Assembly (NCBI GenBank): GCA_964369975.1 | Contig: CAYJFZ010000014.1 | Coordinates: 1 to 39,673, forward strand | Origin: RGIG3102 sp964369975 | GTDB taxonomy: Bacteria > Bacillota > Clostridia > Oscillospirales > Ruminococcaceae | Length of the DNA: 39,673 bases | Reading direction: 5' to 3' | Shown: positions 39,635 to 39,673 of the stretch, one piece after another | How positions within the stretch are numbered: the stretch's first letter is position 1 | How the letters are laid out: the number at the start of each line of letters is the position of its first letter | Translations under genes and position numbers: made by a program | The notes under the pieces: model-generated | Seen by the model: the letters and a program-made list of their open reading frames with translations, nothing else | Database searches by the model: none | Told to the model about the DNA's origin: nothing

Positions 39635-39673
39635 ATGGCAGTCAAAGAAAAAATCAGAGTGAGATTAAAAAGT
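39635..39673 (+). CDS. rpsJ: Ribosomal protein S10 (3' partial)
   Basis: Only the first 13 codons are in the window (MAVKEKIRVRLKS), which match the conserved N-terminus of S10/NusE. AAGGAGG lies seven bases before the ATG. First gene of the S10-L3-L4 operon, which should continue past the window. Confidence 0.93.
   Translation, partial: MAVKEKIRVRLKS

Overview
The window is low-GC, AT-rich DNA from the chromosome of a Gram-positive (Firmicutes/Bacillota) bacterium, most likely an anaerobic clostridial lineage. Evidence for this is the glmU-prs-pth-mfd gene order, a sodium-type F-ATP synthase, a thioredoxin-reductase-like flavoprotein without an obvious NADPH motif, an ECF-type thiamine uptake protein under a TPP riboswitch, strong purine-rich Shine-Dalgarno sites, and RqcH next to the S10 ribosomal operon. 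I cannot name the species. Almost all of it reads as ordinary, compact, vertically inherited chromosome. I see no transposase, integrase, phage gene or CRISPR array.

Layout. 1-1507: 3' part of a surface protein built of Ig-like and bacterial-repeat modules with a C-terminal membrane anchor. 1741-4180: OsmC-family protein, then an MFS exporter and a small membrane protein on the minus strand. 4420-11395: a conserved housekeeping run consisting of a GlmU acetyltransferase domain standing alone, prs, pth, mfd and a SurA/PrsA-like lipoprotein. 11603-12678: thioredoxin-reductase-like protein plus DUF1653. 13116-20163: complete ATP synthase operon (atpZ-like, atpI, B, E, F, H, A, G, D, C) between a strong promoter and a terminator. 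20263-21910: nucleotidyltransferase-fold protein, tRNA-Pro(UGG) followed by an unusual tandem array of about 175-bp units, and a GNAT acetyltransferase. 22029-25154: glutathione peroxidase and an MBOAT/SGNH pair for cell-surface O-acylation. 25210-28238: malQ and a MATE exporter, divergent. 28357-29279: SigH-like sigma factor and a double zinc-ribbon protein. 29415-33169: riboswitch-controlled thiT, nth, an esterase and rarA. 33221-36425: a GDPD-fold protein that has lost its catalytic residues, divergent from an OmpR/HK two-component system. 36494-39205: DUF1858 protein, trmK and rqcH. 39206-39673: S10 operon leader with an internal terminator, and the first 13 codons of rpsJ.

How the genes fit together. 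The c subunit carries the complete sodium-binding signature, so the cell probably couples ATP synthesis or hydrolysis to Na+. OsmC, glutathione peroxidase, the thioredoxin-reductase-like protein and Nth point to defence against oxidants. Mfd, Nth and RarA serve DNA repair; Pth and RqcH serve ribosome rescue and quality control. The most unusual element is the repeat array behind tRNA-Pro. Each unit repeats 15 bp of the tRNA 3' end, followed by its own terminator and a body that can fold into several hairpins. Other points worth checking are the stand-alone GlmU domain, the pseudo-GDPD, the pyridine-nucleotide-independent-looking flavoprotein, and a similar palindrome upstream of both osmC and the flavoprotein gene.
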